Notes under the pieces: model-generated
Seen by the model: only the letters and a program-made list of their open reading frames with translations
Database searches by the model: none
What the model was told of the DNA's origin: nothing
In this document: positions 16,659 to 24,664 of the stretch, one piece after another
Layout of the letters: each line of letters begins with the position of its first letter
Numbering within the stretch: the stretch's first letter is position 1
From: Butyricimonas muris
Lineage (GTDB): Bacteria; Bacteroidota; Bacteroidia; Bacteroidales; Marinifilaceae
Direction: 5' to 3'
Assembly (NCBI RefSeq): GCF_046365375.1
Contig: NZ_JBKEIT010000003.1
Span: 492,522 to 556,521 of the forward strand
DNA length: 64,000 nucleotides
Made by a program: the position numbers and the translations under genes

Positions 16659-17027
16659 TTATTCGTTTTGGTGTGCTTTTTCTACTTCGGCTATAAGTTG
16701 TTTCAGTTCTTCCAGAGAGATGTCTTCTTCTTGTACCAGTGAAGAAACAGCATTGAGGTACGAGTTGTTGAAATACTTGTTGATCACGTTCTTTAAAGTA
16801 CCTTTTCTAAATTCTTCTTCACTGATGACGGCATGGTATTGATAGGTGTTACCAAAAGCCTCGTGCCCGAGAAATCCTTTTTCTTCCAGACCCCGCACGA
16901 TGGTGGAGAGGGTATTGAAATGCGGTTTGGGATCTTCGTAATAGGCGAGTAATTGTCTCACGAATAGAGAACCTTCCTTCCAGAAAAATCCCATGATTTC
17001 TTCTTCTTTTGCTGTTAGTCCTTTCAT
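16659..17027 (-). CDS. BlaI/MecI-family repressor
   Basis: 122 residues with the winged-helix pattern of BlaI (LTAKEEEIMGFFW, then FNTLSTIVRGLEEKGFLGHE), followed by a dimerisation tail. It should repress its own operon until cut by the partner protease encoded 3 bp downstream. Two 17-bp operator-like sites lie in front of its start. There is no beta-lactamase gene nearby, so other targets of the regulon must lie elsewhere. Confidence 0.92.
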   Translation of the reverse strand: MKGLTAKEEEIMGFFWKEGSLFVRQLLAYYEDPKPHFNTLSTIVRGLEEKGFLGHEAFGNTYQYHAVISEEEFRKGTLKNVINKYFNNSYLNAVSSLVQEEDISLEELKQLIAEVEKAHQNE

Positions 17028-17043
17028 AGTTTTTATCTTTTAC

Positions 17044-17088
17044 GCAAAGTAACTAAAAGTTTTAGTTATTCAACTAATTCTTGTAGTT
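17044..17088 (-). promoter_or_regulatory. BlaI-type tandem operators and promoter
   Basis: Two 17-bp sites with identical arms, AACTA-N7-TAGTT, lie at 17051-17067 and 17072-17088, offset by 21 bp (two helical turns). The first is a perfect dyad around a central G. They resemble BlaI/MecI operators (TACTACA-N2-TGTAGTA type). On the minus strand a near-consensus -7 box, TTACTTTG (17044-17051), abuts the first operator, so repressor binding would block the blaI promoter. Confidence 0.7.
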
Positions 17089-17199
17089 AATAATTTACTA
17101 ATATTCTATAAAATAATATATATAACTGATAATTAACAAGTAAGTGTGTATGCCCGTGTACGAGCATGCGACTTCTTCGGACTTTATGGACTGATTTTA

Positions 17200-17229
17200 T
17201 TGGAATGCTTGTAAAAATGTTTATATTTG
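17200..17229 (+). promoter_or_regulatory. Promoter of the NfeD-flotillin operon
   Basis: TTG at 17200-17202, 19 bases, then TATATTTG at 17222-17229, which is the Bacteroidetes promoter layout. It reads toward the NfeD-like gene at 17291. Confidence 0.65.
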
Positions 17230-17290
17230 TCTAGTTGTGCGTGAGTGAGGATATTAAGGAATGTATGTAGTGTAATTTAAAATTATTGTC

Positions 17291-17863
17291 ATGGAAGAAT
17301 GGTGGAATGCTTTAGGTTTATTTATGCAGTCGGTGTGGTGTATCACGTTGTTTGCCAGTTTGGTATTTGTTATACAAACCATAATGACTTTCGTGGGAAT
17401 GGATGCCGACGGGGGGATGGATGTTGATTTGGATGTCGATTCGTCGGGTGACGGGGACGGACCTTTTCAATTATTCACGTTCCGTAATTTTATTAATTTC
17501 CTGTTGGGATTCGGTTGGTCGATCATCTCTTTTCAAGGAGCGATAGAGAATCAGTTTTTGTTGATTCTTCTGGCTGCCGTGATCGGGGTATTGCTGGTTA
17601 TGGCCGTGATGGCTATTTTCCGGTTTATGAGCAAGATGGAGCAGAGTGGAACGATTCAGATTGCAAATGCTGTCGGGTGCAAGGGAAACGTGTATTTAAA
17701 GATTCCGGCAGAAAAGCGGGGAGAAGGCAAAGTGCAAATCTCTGTTCAAGGGGCTATCCGGGAATTTGACGCTATTACTCTGGGTGAGGAGTTGGAAACG
17801 GGAGCCCCGATTAAAGTGGTGGAGGTGGTGAATGACAGCACCTTGCTGGTGGAGCGTTTTTAA
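17291..17863 (+). CDS. NfeD/YuaF-like membrane protein
   Basis: 190 residues: an N-terminal membrane helix, a short Asp/Gly-rich loop (~38-60), two or three further helices, then a C-terminal beta-rich domain (~120-190; GCKGNVYLKIPAEKRGEGKVQI...EVVNDSTLLVERF). That tail is an NfeD-type OB-fold. Proteins of this layout are partners of flotillins, as YuaF is for YuaG in Bacillus. The flotillin gene follows 32 bp downstream in the same direction. Confidence 0.82.
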   Translation: MEEWWNALGLFMQSVWCITLFASLVFVIQTIMTFVGMDADGGMDVDLDVDSSGDGDGPFQLFTFRNFINFLLGFGWSIISFQGAIENQFLLILLAAVIGVLLVMAVMAIFRFMSKMEQSGTIQIANAVGCKGNVYLKIPAEKRGEGKVQISVQGAIREFDAITLGEELETGAPIKVVEVVNDSTLLVERF

Positions 17864-17895
17864 AGAATACTATTTAATTATTTAACAGCTATAAT

Positions 17896-19347
17896 ATGGA
17901 ATCTATGGAAGGTAGTTTGTATTTAATCGTCGCGATAGCGGCGGTCTTGTTCGTGACGTTCGCGGCAATATTGTCCCGTTACAAACGTTGTCCGTCGGAC
18001 AAGGTACTGGTCGTGTACGGTAAGACCGGGAAAAATGCGGCGGGAGGTGTGAGTTCGGCCCGTTGTATTCATGGTGGTGCGGCATTTATATGGCCGGTGT
18101 TCCAGAGTTACGCTTTTCTGGACTTGACGCCTATTTCTATCGAGTGCAATTTGACAAACGCGTTGAGTAAACAAAATATCCGTGTGGATGTACCGTGTCG
18201 GTTCACCGTGGGTATTTCTACCGAATCGGACAGTATGACGAACGCTGCCGAACGTTTGCTGGGGCAACGGTTGGAGAATATTCAGGATTTGGCGAAAGAT
18301 ATTCTTTTCGGTCAATTGCGTCTGGTGATTGCCACCATGGATATCGAGGAAATCAATTCCGACCGGGACAAGTTTCTGGCTAACGTGAGTGCCAACGTCG
18401 AGGCGGAGTTGCGTAAGATCGGTTTGAAACTGATAAACGTGAACGTGACGGATATTCGCGACGAATCGGGTTATATCGAGGCTCTCGGAAAAGAAGCGGC
18501 GGCGAAGGCTATCAATGATGCCAAGAAGAGCGTGGCGGAGCAGAACCGTTTCGGTGAGATCGGTAAAGCCGAGGCAGACCGGGATAAAGATATACGTATC
18601 GCGGAAACCGTGCGGGATACCCGTATCCGGACGGCGGAAGCTAACGCCACTGCCGTGGATGGTGAGAATAATGCCAAGATTTTGATAGCGGATTCGGATG
18701 CTATCCGCCGGGAACGGGAGGCAGAGGCTGCTCGTAAGGCGATTGCCGCCGAGAAAGTGCAAGCCGCTAGAGCTTTGGAAGAGGCTTACATGGCTGAGAA
18801 GGAAGCCGAGATAGCCCGCGCCGAAAGGGAGAAAGCTACACAAGCCGCCAATATCGTGGTTCCCGCGCAGATTGACAAGGAGAAAGCGATTATCGACGCC
18901 GAGGCAGAAGCCGAACGTTTGCGCAGGTTGGCAAAAGGGGAGGCTGACGCAATCTTTGCCAAGATGGACGCCGAGGCACGGGGTATATACGAGGTATTGA
19001 CCAAGCAAGCCGAGGGATACGCCCGGATCGTGAAAGCCGCTGCCGGCGATCCGGACAAGGCGGTGATGATGTTGATTACCGATAAGTTGCCGGAACTCGT
19101 GAAAACGCAGGTGGAAGCGGTTAAGAATATCAAGATTGACAAGGTTACCGTTTGGGACGGGAATAATGCTGGAAACGGTAATACTTCCACCGCTAATTTT
19201 ATCTCCGGAATGATGAAATCCGTGCCCCCGTTAAACGATTTATTTAACATGGCGGGATTGAATTTACCCACTTATTTGAAAGGGACTCCGACGGAAGACG
19301 TGAAAGTTGAAGAGAAGCCACTGGAAGATGTTTCAAGTGAAAGCTAA
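17896..19347 (+). CDS. floT: Flotillin-family (SPFH) scaffold protein
   Basis: 483 residues. One N-terminal membrane segment (~8-25) is followed by an SPFH/band-7 domain (~35-200) and a long Ala/Glu/Arg-rich coiled coil (~205-375; repeats of AEA, EREA, EKA), then a non-helical tail. This is the flotillin plan. Flotillins organise ordered membrane microdomains and interact with NfeD partners through the cytoplasmic side. Family and operon context agree. The C-terminal ~60 residues are acidic and appear disordered. Confidence 0.92.
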   Translation: MESMEGSLYLIVAIAAVLFVTFAAILSRYKRCPSDKVLVVYGKTGKNAAGGVSSARCIHGGAAFIWPVFQSYAFLDLTPISIECNLTNALSKQNIRVDVPCRFTVGISTESDSMTNAAERLLGQRLENIQDLAKDILFGQLRLVIATMDIEEINSDRDKFLANVSANVEAELRKIGLKLINVNVTDIRDESGYIEALGKEAAAKAINDAKKSVAEQNRFGEIGKAEADRDKDIRIAETVRDTRIRTAEANATAVDGENNAKILIADSDAIRREREAEAARKAIAAEKVQAARALEEAYMAEKEAEIARAEREKATQAANIVVPAQIDKEKAIIDAEAEAERLRRLAKGEADAIFAKMDAEARGIYEVLTKQAEGYARIVKAAAGDPDKAVMMLITDKLPELVKTQVEAVKNIKIDKVTVWDGNNAGNGNTSTANFISGMMKSVPPLNDLFNMAGLNLPTYLKGTPTEDVKVEEKPLEDVSSES

Positions 19348-19375
19348 CTTTTAGCTTCGTTTTTCGTTAACTAAT

Positions 19376-19420
19376 ATTATCTTTGTGGTATACTTTAAAG
19401 AGGTATATCACAAAGATAAT
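19376..19420. promoter_or_regulatory. Long palindrome carrying two opposed -7 boxes
   Basis: The arms 19376-19392 and 19404-19420 are complementary over 17 positions with one G-T mismatch, around an 11-base loop that contains CTTTAAAG. Each arm contains TATCTTTG on its own outward-reading strand, so the same palindrome presents a -7 promoter box in both directions. It separates the flotillin gene from tsaE. No T-run follows, so a simple terminator is less likely. Confidence 0.6.
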
Positions 19421-19442
19421 GTACTTTTAAATAAAATAGATT

Positions 19443-19856
19443 ATGCGTTGGATAATTGACGGCGTGGACGACTTGAAGAGAGTGGCAAAGGAATTTCTGG
19501 AATTTACCGGGAAAGACACGATATATGCATTATACGGTCCCATGGGAGTGGGAAAAACGACTTTCGTGAAGGCTGTTGCCGAGCAGCTTGGGATAGAGGA
19601 TGATGTAAATTCACCCACTTTTGCTATCGTGAACGAATATCTGACGGCACGGGGGAATTCGGTTTTCCATTTTGACTTCTATCGTGTGAAGAACGTGGAG
19701 GAGGCGATGGATTTCGGGTACGAGGAGTATTTTTATAGCGGGAACCGTTGTTTTATCGAGTGGCCGGAGATGATTGAATCGTTATTGCCGGAGAACACGT
19801 TAATTTGCCGTTTTACCGAACTGGAAGATGGGCGAAGAGAATTGACGATAGATTAA
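19443..19856 (+). CDS. tsaE: tRNA threonylcarbamoyladenosine biosynthesis ATPase TsaE
   Basis: 137 residues, normal length. Walker A is GPMGVGKTTF at ~34-43, with SPTFAIVNEY and HFDFYRVKN as further family landmarks and FIEWPEM near the end. TsaE works with TsaB and TsaD to make the t6A modification on tRNAs that read ANN codons. It precedes the alanine dehydrogenase gene by 26 bp, so these two may share a transcript, although their functions are unrelated. Confidence 0.95.
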   Translation: MRWIIDGVDDLKRVAKEFLEFTGKDTIYALYGPMGVGKTTFVKAVAEQLGIEDDVNSPTFAIVNEYLTARGNSVFHFDFYRVKNVEEAMDFGYEEYFYSGNRCFIEWPEMIESLLPENTLICRFTELEDGRRELTID

Positions 19857-19882
19857 AATTATAAATACTAAATCAGAATCGC

Positions 19883-21103
19883 ATGGATAATTCGGGTAAA
19901 ATGTTAGGCGCACAGATAAACAGGGAATGGTTTTTGTACCAAGAGAAGGAAGTCTTCGGGGAACGCCGTCATAAGCGAATGACTATCGGGTTGCCGGATG
20001 AAACGGGGCGTCGGGAGAACCGGATTTGCCTGACACCCGAAGCCGTGGGAGTCTTGGTAGACTTCGGGCATTCTATTCTTATCCAGCGGGGTGCGGGGGA
20101 GCAGGCGCATTATCATGATAGGGACTATGCGGATGCCGGGGCGCAAATGGTGGATACCCGCGAGGAGGTTTACACGTCTGATGTTATTTTGAAACCGACA
20201 CCCGTGATGCAAGAGGATGTGGAGGTGATGCGTGACCGTCAGGTGATTCTGTCCCCGATAGAACTGTTCGAGTTACGGAAAGAAGCTATCGTGGAGATGA
20301 TGCAGAAGAAAGTGACCGCTATCGGTTTTGATATATTGAAAGGGGAGAACGGGACTTATCCGGTGGTGGAGATGATGAGCGAGATTTCGGGAAACTCGGC
20401 GATCATGATTGCCAGCGAGTACCTAAGTAATTCCCGCGAGGGGAAAGGTATCCTGTTGGGAGGGATTACCGGGGTGACGCCTGCCGAGGTGGTTATTCTC
20501 GGAGCCGGAACTCTTGGCGAGTACGCTGCTCGGACGGCTTTGGCTCTGGGGGCGGAGGTGAAAGTGTTCGATCATTCTCTGGATAGGTTGCGACGTCTGA
20601 ATCATTGCTTGGGACAACGGGTGTACACCTCCGTGTTCCATAAACCGGTGTTGGAACGGGCATTATTGTCTGCCGACGTGTTGATTGGGGCTTTGCGTTT
20701 CTTTGACGATGATTTGGGAATCACGGTTTCCGAGGAACAGGTAAAGTTGATGAAACAGGGGGCAGTGATCGTGGATATGTCCATCGAACATGGCGGATGT
20801 ATAGAAACTTCCGGTCCCACGACTCACGATAATCCCACGTACATGTACAACGGCGTGATTCATTATTGTGTGCCGAACGTGCCTTCACGGGTTGCTCGGA
20901 CGGCATCTATCGCTTACAGTAACTTGTTTATCCCGCTATTCGAGAAGATTGCCCGCGGTGGGGGATTCAATCCCGCTATCAAGAGTGATGCCGGGTTACG
21001 ACACGGGGTATATATATATAACGGTGTACTGACCAAAAAGATTATTGCCGATAAATACGGTTTGGTTTCCAGAGATATAGATCTGTTGCTGGCGGCATTT
21101 TAG
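19883..21103 (+). CDS. ald: Alanine dehydrogenase
   Basis: 406 residues. After an N-terminal extension of about 33 residues the canonical enzyme begins (TIGLPDETGRRENRICLTPEAVG). The substrate-binding Arg and Lys contexts (KPTP), the NAD-binding loop GAGTLGEYAAR and VDMSIEHGG are all present. It interconverts L-alanine and pyruvate plus ammonia with NAD. The N-terminal extension is usual for Bacteroidota versions. The gene end overlaps the convergent gmhB stop by 4 bp. Confidence 0.9.
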   Translation: MDNSGKMLGAQINREWFLYQEKEVFGERRHKRMTIGLPDETGRRENRICLTPEAVGVLVDFGHSILIQRGAGEQAHYHDRDYADAGAQMVDTREEVYTSDVILKPTPVMQEDVEVMRDRQVILSPIELFELRKEAIVEMMQKKVTAIGFDILKGENGTYPVVEMMSEISGNSAIMIASEYLSNSREGKGILLGGITGVTPAEVVILGAGTLGEYAARTALALGAEVKVFDHSLDRLRRLNHCLGQRVYTSVFHKPVLERALLSADVLIGALRFFDDDLGITVSEEQVKLMKQGAVIVDMSIEHGGCIETSGPTTHDNPTYMYNGVIHYCVPNVPSRVARTASIAYSNLFIPLFEKIARGGGFNPAIKSDAGLRHGVYIYNGVLTKKIIADKYGLVSRDIDLLLAAF

Positions 21104-21639
21104 AGTGATTCTTTTAAAATATGATCGATTACGGGGGTTAAATCACTGTTTCTCTTGATCTTGATACCTCGTATTCCGGCAGCTTCCGCGGCTTCGATAT
21201 CTCGTCCGCCATCGCCGATCAACAGGGAAGCGGATTTGTCGATATCAAATTCCCGTATGGCTTGCTCGATCATGCCGGGGGCGGGTTTTCGGCAGGAGCA
21301 GGGAGCCACGCTGTCATGGTGAGGGCAATAGTATATTTTGTCGATACGTGCCCCGTGCTTTTCAAGTTCTGCGCACATGTAGGCGTGTACCGCCTCGACG
21401 TCTTCAATGGTATATTCTCCTTTGGCCACGCCGCCTTGGTTGGTTACTACGATAACCAGATAACCCGCTTCGTTCAATCGGCGGATGCCGTCGATGACAC
21501 CGGGGTTGAAAACGAAATCTTCTTTTTTATAAATGTAGTAGTGACCTTCATCGGAGTTTATCGTACCGTCTCGGTCTAGGAATATGGCCCGTGATTTATG
21601 TTCGCCTTTGGCGGGTTGCAGGGTTGTAATCTTTTCCAT
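21100..21639 (-). CDS. gmhB: D-glycero-D-manno-heptose 1,7-bisphosphate 7-phosphatase (GmhB-type HAD)
   Basis: 179 residues from the ATG at 21639; a TTG two codons upstream is the alternative. HAD motifs are clear: FLDRDGTIN (nucleophile Asp), VTNQGG, and GDGGRDIEAAEAAG. The cysteine-rich loop CPHH...CSCRKPAPGM is the zinc-binding signature of GmhB, which removes the 7-phosphate during heptose synthesis for lipopolysaccharide. Histidinol-phosphatase is the nearest alternative. It starts two bases after the holA stop, so the two are in one operon. Confidence 0.88.
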   Translation of the reverse strand: MEKITTLQPAKGEHKSRAIFLDRDGTINSDEGHYYIYKKEDFVFNPGVIDGIRRLNEAGYLVIVVTNQGGVAKGEYTIEDVEAVHAYMCAELEKHGARIDKIYYCPHHDSVAPCSCRKPAPGMIEQAIREFDIDKSASLLIGDGGRDIEAAEAAGIRGIKIKRNSDLTPVIDHILKESL

Positions 21640-21641
21640 TC

Positions 21642-22652
21642 TCAATGCATTATTTTGAATATCAATTCTCTTAATAATTGACCGTCGGAGATGTTAGCGT
21701 TACCGACACCTTTGGATTTGAGGTCATATTCTCTTAGCCATGATATAATGTTGGCACATTTCATGGCGTTGTATCTTTTGGCGCCTTCCGTGTAATCTTT
21801 CATGAAGTAGGGGTTTATTCCCAGAATCTTTGCCATTTCCTGTGGGCTTGGAGTACTCTTCTTCTGGTAATGGTACGTGAGCAGGTTCAGAAAATAGCGG
21901 AACAGCATGGTGATCGTGAGAACCAAGGGATTGTTCTTGGGGTTTGCCTCGAAGTAGTTCACGATACGGTTGGCTTTCAGGTGATCCATGGCAACGATAG
22001 CCGCGGTGAGTTCGAACGTATTGAACTCTTTGCTGATACCCGTGTGTTCTTCGACAAGGTTTTCCTTGATCTCTCCGCCGCCGGGAAGTAGCAGCATGAG
22101 TTTATCCAGTTCATTCGCTACTTTGCTAAGGTCATTGCCCAGACTATCCGCCAATATATTCGCGGCTTTCGGGGAGATCATGCATTTCTTCTCTTTGCAA
22201 TATGACACGATCCAGTCGGGAATCTTGTTGTCGTAAAGTTTTGCCGAGTCAAAATAGACACAGTTGGGAGAAGAAGCCAATTTCTTGAACACCCCTTTGC
22301 GTTTGTCCGGCTTTTTGTTTTTATATAAAAATACCAGTATCGTGGTCGGTTGGAAATGGTCGACATAAGGAAGCAGATTCTCGAAATCCCGGATATTCTG
22401 GGCTTCCTTTACGATAACGACTTGTCTTTGTGCCATCATCGGGAAACGTCGGGCAGTATCGGTCACGGCGGTCATAGATACGTCATTCCCGTATAAAATA
22501 GTTTGGTTGAACGCCTTTTCATCTTCCGTGAGCGCACTCTTCTCTATTTTATTCGCTATTTCATCCAAGAAATAGGGCTCTTCGCCTGATAAAAAGTAAA
22601 TTGGGAAATATTTCCCTTTCTTTATATCCGCAATAATCTCTTCGTATTTCAT
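21642..22652 (-). CDS. holA: DNA polymerase III delta subunit
   Basis: 336 residues, the normal size. The N-terminus (IIADIKKGKYFPIYFLSGEEPYFLDEIANKIEK) and FNQTILYGNDVS are typical of HolA, the clamp-loader wrench that opens the sliding clamp. A VVIVKEAQNI strand, a central helical lid (ANILADSLGNDLSKVANELDKL) and the C-terminal collar domain follow. The start is followed by gmhB and preceded by a family-1 repeat element. Confidence 0.92.
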   Translation of the reverse strand: MKYEEIIADIKKGKYFPIYFLSGEEPYFLDEIANKIEKSALTEDEKAFNQTILYGNDVSMTAVTDTARRFPMMAQRQVVIVKEAQNIRDFENLLPYVDHFQPTTILVFLYKNKKPDKRKGVFKKLASSPNCVYFDSAKLYDNKIPDWIVSYCKEKKCMISPKAANILADSLGNDLSKVANELDKLMLLLPGGGEIKENLVEEHTGISKEFNTFELTAAIVAMDHLKANRIVNYFEANPKNNPLVLTITMLFRYFLNLLTYHYQKKSTPSPQEMAKILGINPYFMKDYTEGAKRYNAMKCANIISWLREYDLKSKGVGNANISDGQLLRELIFKIMH

Positions 22653-22672
22653 AAAGGCAAAGATACTATTTT

Positions 22673-22840
22673 AGTTTATAAAGTTTGTAAGGTTTATAAA
22701 GTTTATAAGGTTCATGTACTCTTGCGAGGCACTTTGTCCACGGTAGCATAGCTGCCGATAAATCTTGTCCGAAAGCCTCCCGTGACCTTATAGACTTTAC
22801 AAACTTTATAAACCTTATGAACTTTATAAACTTTACAAAC
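22673..22840. repeat. Family-1 inverted repeat element with conserved core, copy 1
   Basis: The left arm has about five 9-bp units of RGTTYRTAA type (from 22673), the right arm about six complementary units (to 22840). The core at about 22715-22781 is shared with the copies at 35007 (opposite orientation) and 48805. It includes GCACTTTGTCCACGG, an AGC...GCT stem and CTGCCGATAAA...TGTCCGAA. The right arm covers the last codon and stop of the DUF4294 gene. Confidence 0.85.
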
Positions 22841-23408
22841 CCTTTTCTATCTGTCGTACCACCTCCTCTATCTCCTTGTCCCTTCCTTCCGGTTCGTAAT
22901 CGGCTTTGAGGTTATTGCCGAAGAGGAGGGCAAGAGATTGCCAGAAATAGGCGTTCACGCTTCCCTTGTATTCCTTGATATGATGAAACGAAGAGTTATT
23001 TGTTTCCCGGTAGATCAGACGCACGAGTATTTTCCCTTGCGTGACGGTCAGGCTCATGAGAGGTTTTTTGAATGTCTTCATGAGTTGCTTGTATTCTTCT
23101 TTGATAATTCGCTCTTTTTCCCGTTTCGAGTGCGCTTGCGCGAGCAGTGCTTCAATCTCGTTAATCTTTGCGGCGGCTATTTTCGCGTAAGGGAGAGCCT
23201 TGCGGACGTTGTGTGCCAGTCGATGATTGCGTTTTTGCTGGCGGGCGTATTTGCGTGCGTTGATCCTTTTCGCGAGCACATTGACCTCATCCAGAGTGAC
23301 ATGGGGCAACGTATCCCTGCCGATAACGATGGAGGGTACGATACTTTGTGCCTTCGCGAAGGTGTTAATAAATAAAGATAGGAGTAATATGATGAATGTT
23401 TTGTACAT
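22833..23408 (-). CDS. DUF4294 family exported protein
   Basis: 191 residues with a signal peptide (MYKTFIILLLSLFINTFAKAQS). The core (GRDTLPHVTLDEVNV, ARQQKRNHRLAHNVRKALPYAKIAA, KREKERIIKEEYKQLMKTFKKPLMSLTVTQGKILVRLIYRET) matches DUF4294, a Bacteroidota-specific family of unknown function, probably periplasmic. The final Leu codon and the stop lie inside a family-1 repeat element, so the element has set or reset the 3' end of the gene. Confidence 0.85.
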   Translation of the reverse strand: MYKTFIILLLSLFINTFAKAQSIVPSIVIGRDTLPHVTLDEVNVLAKRINARKYARQQKRNHRLAHNVRKALPYAKIAAAKINEIEALLAQAHSKREKERIIKEEYKQLMKTFKKPLMSLTVTQGKILVRLIYRETNNSSFHHIKEYKGSVNAYFWQSLALLFGNNLKADYEPEGRDKEIEEVVRQIEKGL

Positions 23409-23452
23409 TTTTTTATCTTTGCATTAACGCTTTATTGATACAAATTTAGTGA

Positions 23453-23460
23453 TATATTTG
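23453..23460 (+). promoter_or_regulatory. -7 box upstream of the YqgE gene
   Basis: TATATTTG matches the -7 consensus and ends 20 bases before the start codon. A second box, TATCTTTG, lies at 23414-23421. No well-placed -33 box is seen for either. Confidence 0.5.
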
Positions 23461-23480
23461 ACTTGTAAAAACGAAAACCA

Positions 23481-24071
23481 GTGGAAAAGGAATTTCAGGA
23501 TCTGTTTCAGATACGTCATAATAATGACCGTGTTGAAGTTGGAAAGGTATTGATTGCCGAACCTTTTCTGGAGGGGAAGTATTTTAACCGTTCCGTGGTC
23601 TATATAGTGGAGCATGATGATTCGGGAAGCGTGGGGTTTGTTTTGAACAAGCCGTTACCTTACACGGCGTCCGAATTGGTGAAGGAATTGGATGGGGTGT
23701 ATTTCCCGGTGTATATCGGGGGACCGGTAGAACGTAACCAATTGTATTACATTCACCGGAGAAACGATATCCCCGATTCGGTACGGATAGCGGATGGGAT
23801 ATACTGGGGCGGAGATTTTAAGGCAGTGACGGAGATGTTACAAGCCGGAAAGATATTGCAAGAGGAAATTCGTTTCTTTGCCGGCTATAGCGGCTGGACG
23901 GAAACGCAATTGGACAATGAACTGAAAGAAAACTCGTGGATGGTGGGTACGATTTCCGCGGACGTGTTGTTTACCGTTCCGAATAGCGGACTATGGGAAC
24001 AGGTCATGAGTTCTTTGGGTGGCAAGCACAAATTGTGGGCGAATTTCCCGGAAGACCCGATTCTTAACTAA
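23481..24071 (+). CDS. YqgE/AlgH family protein
   Basis: 196 residues from a GTG start. Motifs GKVLIAEPFLEGKYFNRSVVYIVEHDDSGSVGFVLNKPL, YIGGPVERNQLYYIHR and FAGYSGWTETQLDNELKENSW are diagnostic of UPF0301 (YqgE/AlgH). The biochemical role is unknown; the family is linked to alginate regulation in Pseudomonas. It is monocistronic, followed by the RNase P RNA gene. Confidence 0.92.
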   Translation: MEKEFQDLFQIRHNNDRVEVGKVLIAEPFLEGKYFNRSVVYIVEHDDSGSVGFVLNKPLPYTASELVKELDGVYFPVYIGGPVERNQLYYIHRRNDIPDSVRIADGIYWGGDFKAVTEMLQAGKILQEEIRFFAGYSGWTETQLDNELKENSWMVGTISADVLFTVPNSGLWEQVMSSLGGKHKLWANFPEDPILN

Positions 24072-24192
24072 TTGAAAATGGAGAATTGAAAATTGAAAAT
24101 TGAAAATAAAAAAGGTTTGATGGTTAGATTTTTCGAGAGGGAGAGCATGAGCGGGGGAATCATAAATCTAAAATCATAAATCATAAATATAA
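24072..24192. repeat. AT-rich gap with simple family-3-like units
   Basis: The gap contains GAAAATT direct repeats (24074-24110) and, from 24160, AATCATA-type 7-bp units that recur in the elements at 24553, 31521 and 42914. The rnpB promoter must lie here; I cannot pick it out with confidence. Confidence 0.55.
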
Positions 24193-24541
24193 AAGGCAGT
24201 TCGTTCTATCGCTGTCCCGCGAGGGAGAGAGGAAAGTCCGGGCAACGCAGGGCATCGTGCTTCCTAACGGGAAGGTATTCGAAAGGATACAGTAGTGTAA
24301 CAGAAAACAACCGTTCCGTTCGCGGAACAAGGGTGAAAAGGTGGGGTAAGAGCCCACCGGTATCCCGGGCGACCGGGGTAGCCGTACGCCTCACGAGTTG
24401 CAAGACCATGTATACCGGCAATTAAGGTTTGCCCGATCGATGCCGGGGGGTAGGTCGCTAGAGCCGCGAAGTGATTCGCGGAGTAGATAAATGATAGAAA
24501 CCGAAAGGTACAGAACCCGGCTTATAGAACTGCCTTTTTTT
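24193..24541 (+). ncRNA. rnpB: RNase P RNA, bacterial type A
   Basis: The catalytic RNA that removes 5' leaders of tRNA precursors. Diagnostic conserved segments are GAGGAAAGTCCGGGC near the 5' end (about 24226), ACAGAA and AAGGGTGAAAAGG in the middle, and ACAGAACCCGGCTTATAG near the 3' end (about 24510). The ends pair as P1: AAGGCAGTTC at 24193 with GAACTGCC at 24527-24534, followed by a T-run that also terminates transcription. Length is about 340 nt, normal for the family. Confidence 0.97.
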
Positions 24542-24552
24542 ATTTAAAACTT

Positions 24553-24655
24553 ATTAATTTACGATTTATGAATTACGATTTACGATTAAAAAAGCATAGG
24601 CATTTCGGTTAAATCATAAGTCATAAATCAAGAAATCATAAATCAAGAAATTAAA
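24553..24655. repeat. Family-3 inverted repeat element (7-bp TTAYGAT unit)
   Basis: Left arm units TTTACGA, TTTATGA, ATTACGA; right arm units AATCATA, AGTCATA, AATCAAG. They flank a short core (AAAGCATAGGCATTTCGG). It separates rnpB from sdaA; related copies lie at 31521 and 42914. Confidence 0.65.
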
Positions 24656-24664
24656 ATAGAGGAC

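Noticed and set aside
17923..19008. A 361-codon open frame on the minus strand within the flotillin gene
   Set aside because: It mirrors the repetitive coiled-coil coding sequence of the flotillin and has no family features.
22673..22840. Reading the tandem arrays as a CRISPR array
   Set aside because: The units are 7-9 bp, contiguous and in inverted pairs; there are no unique spacers between long identical repeats and no cas genes.
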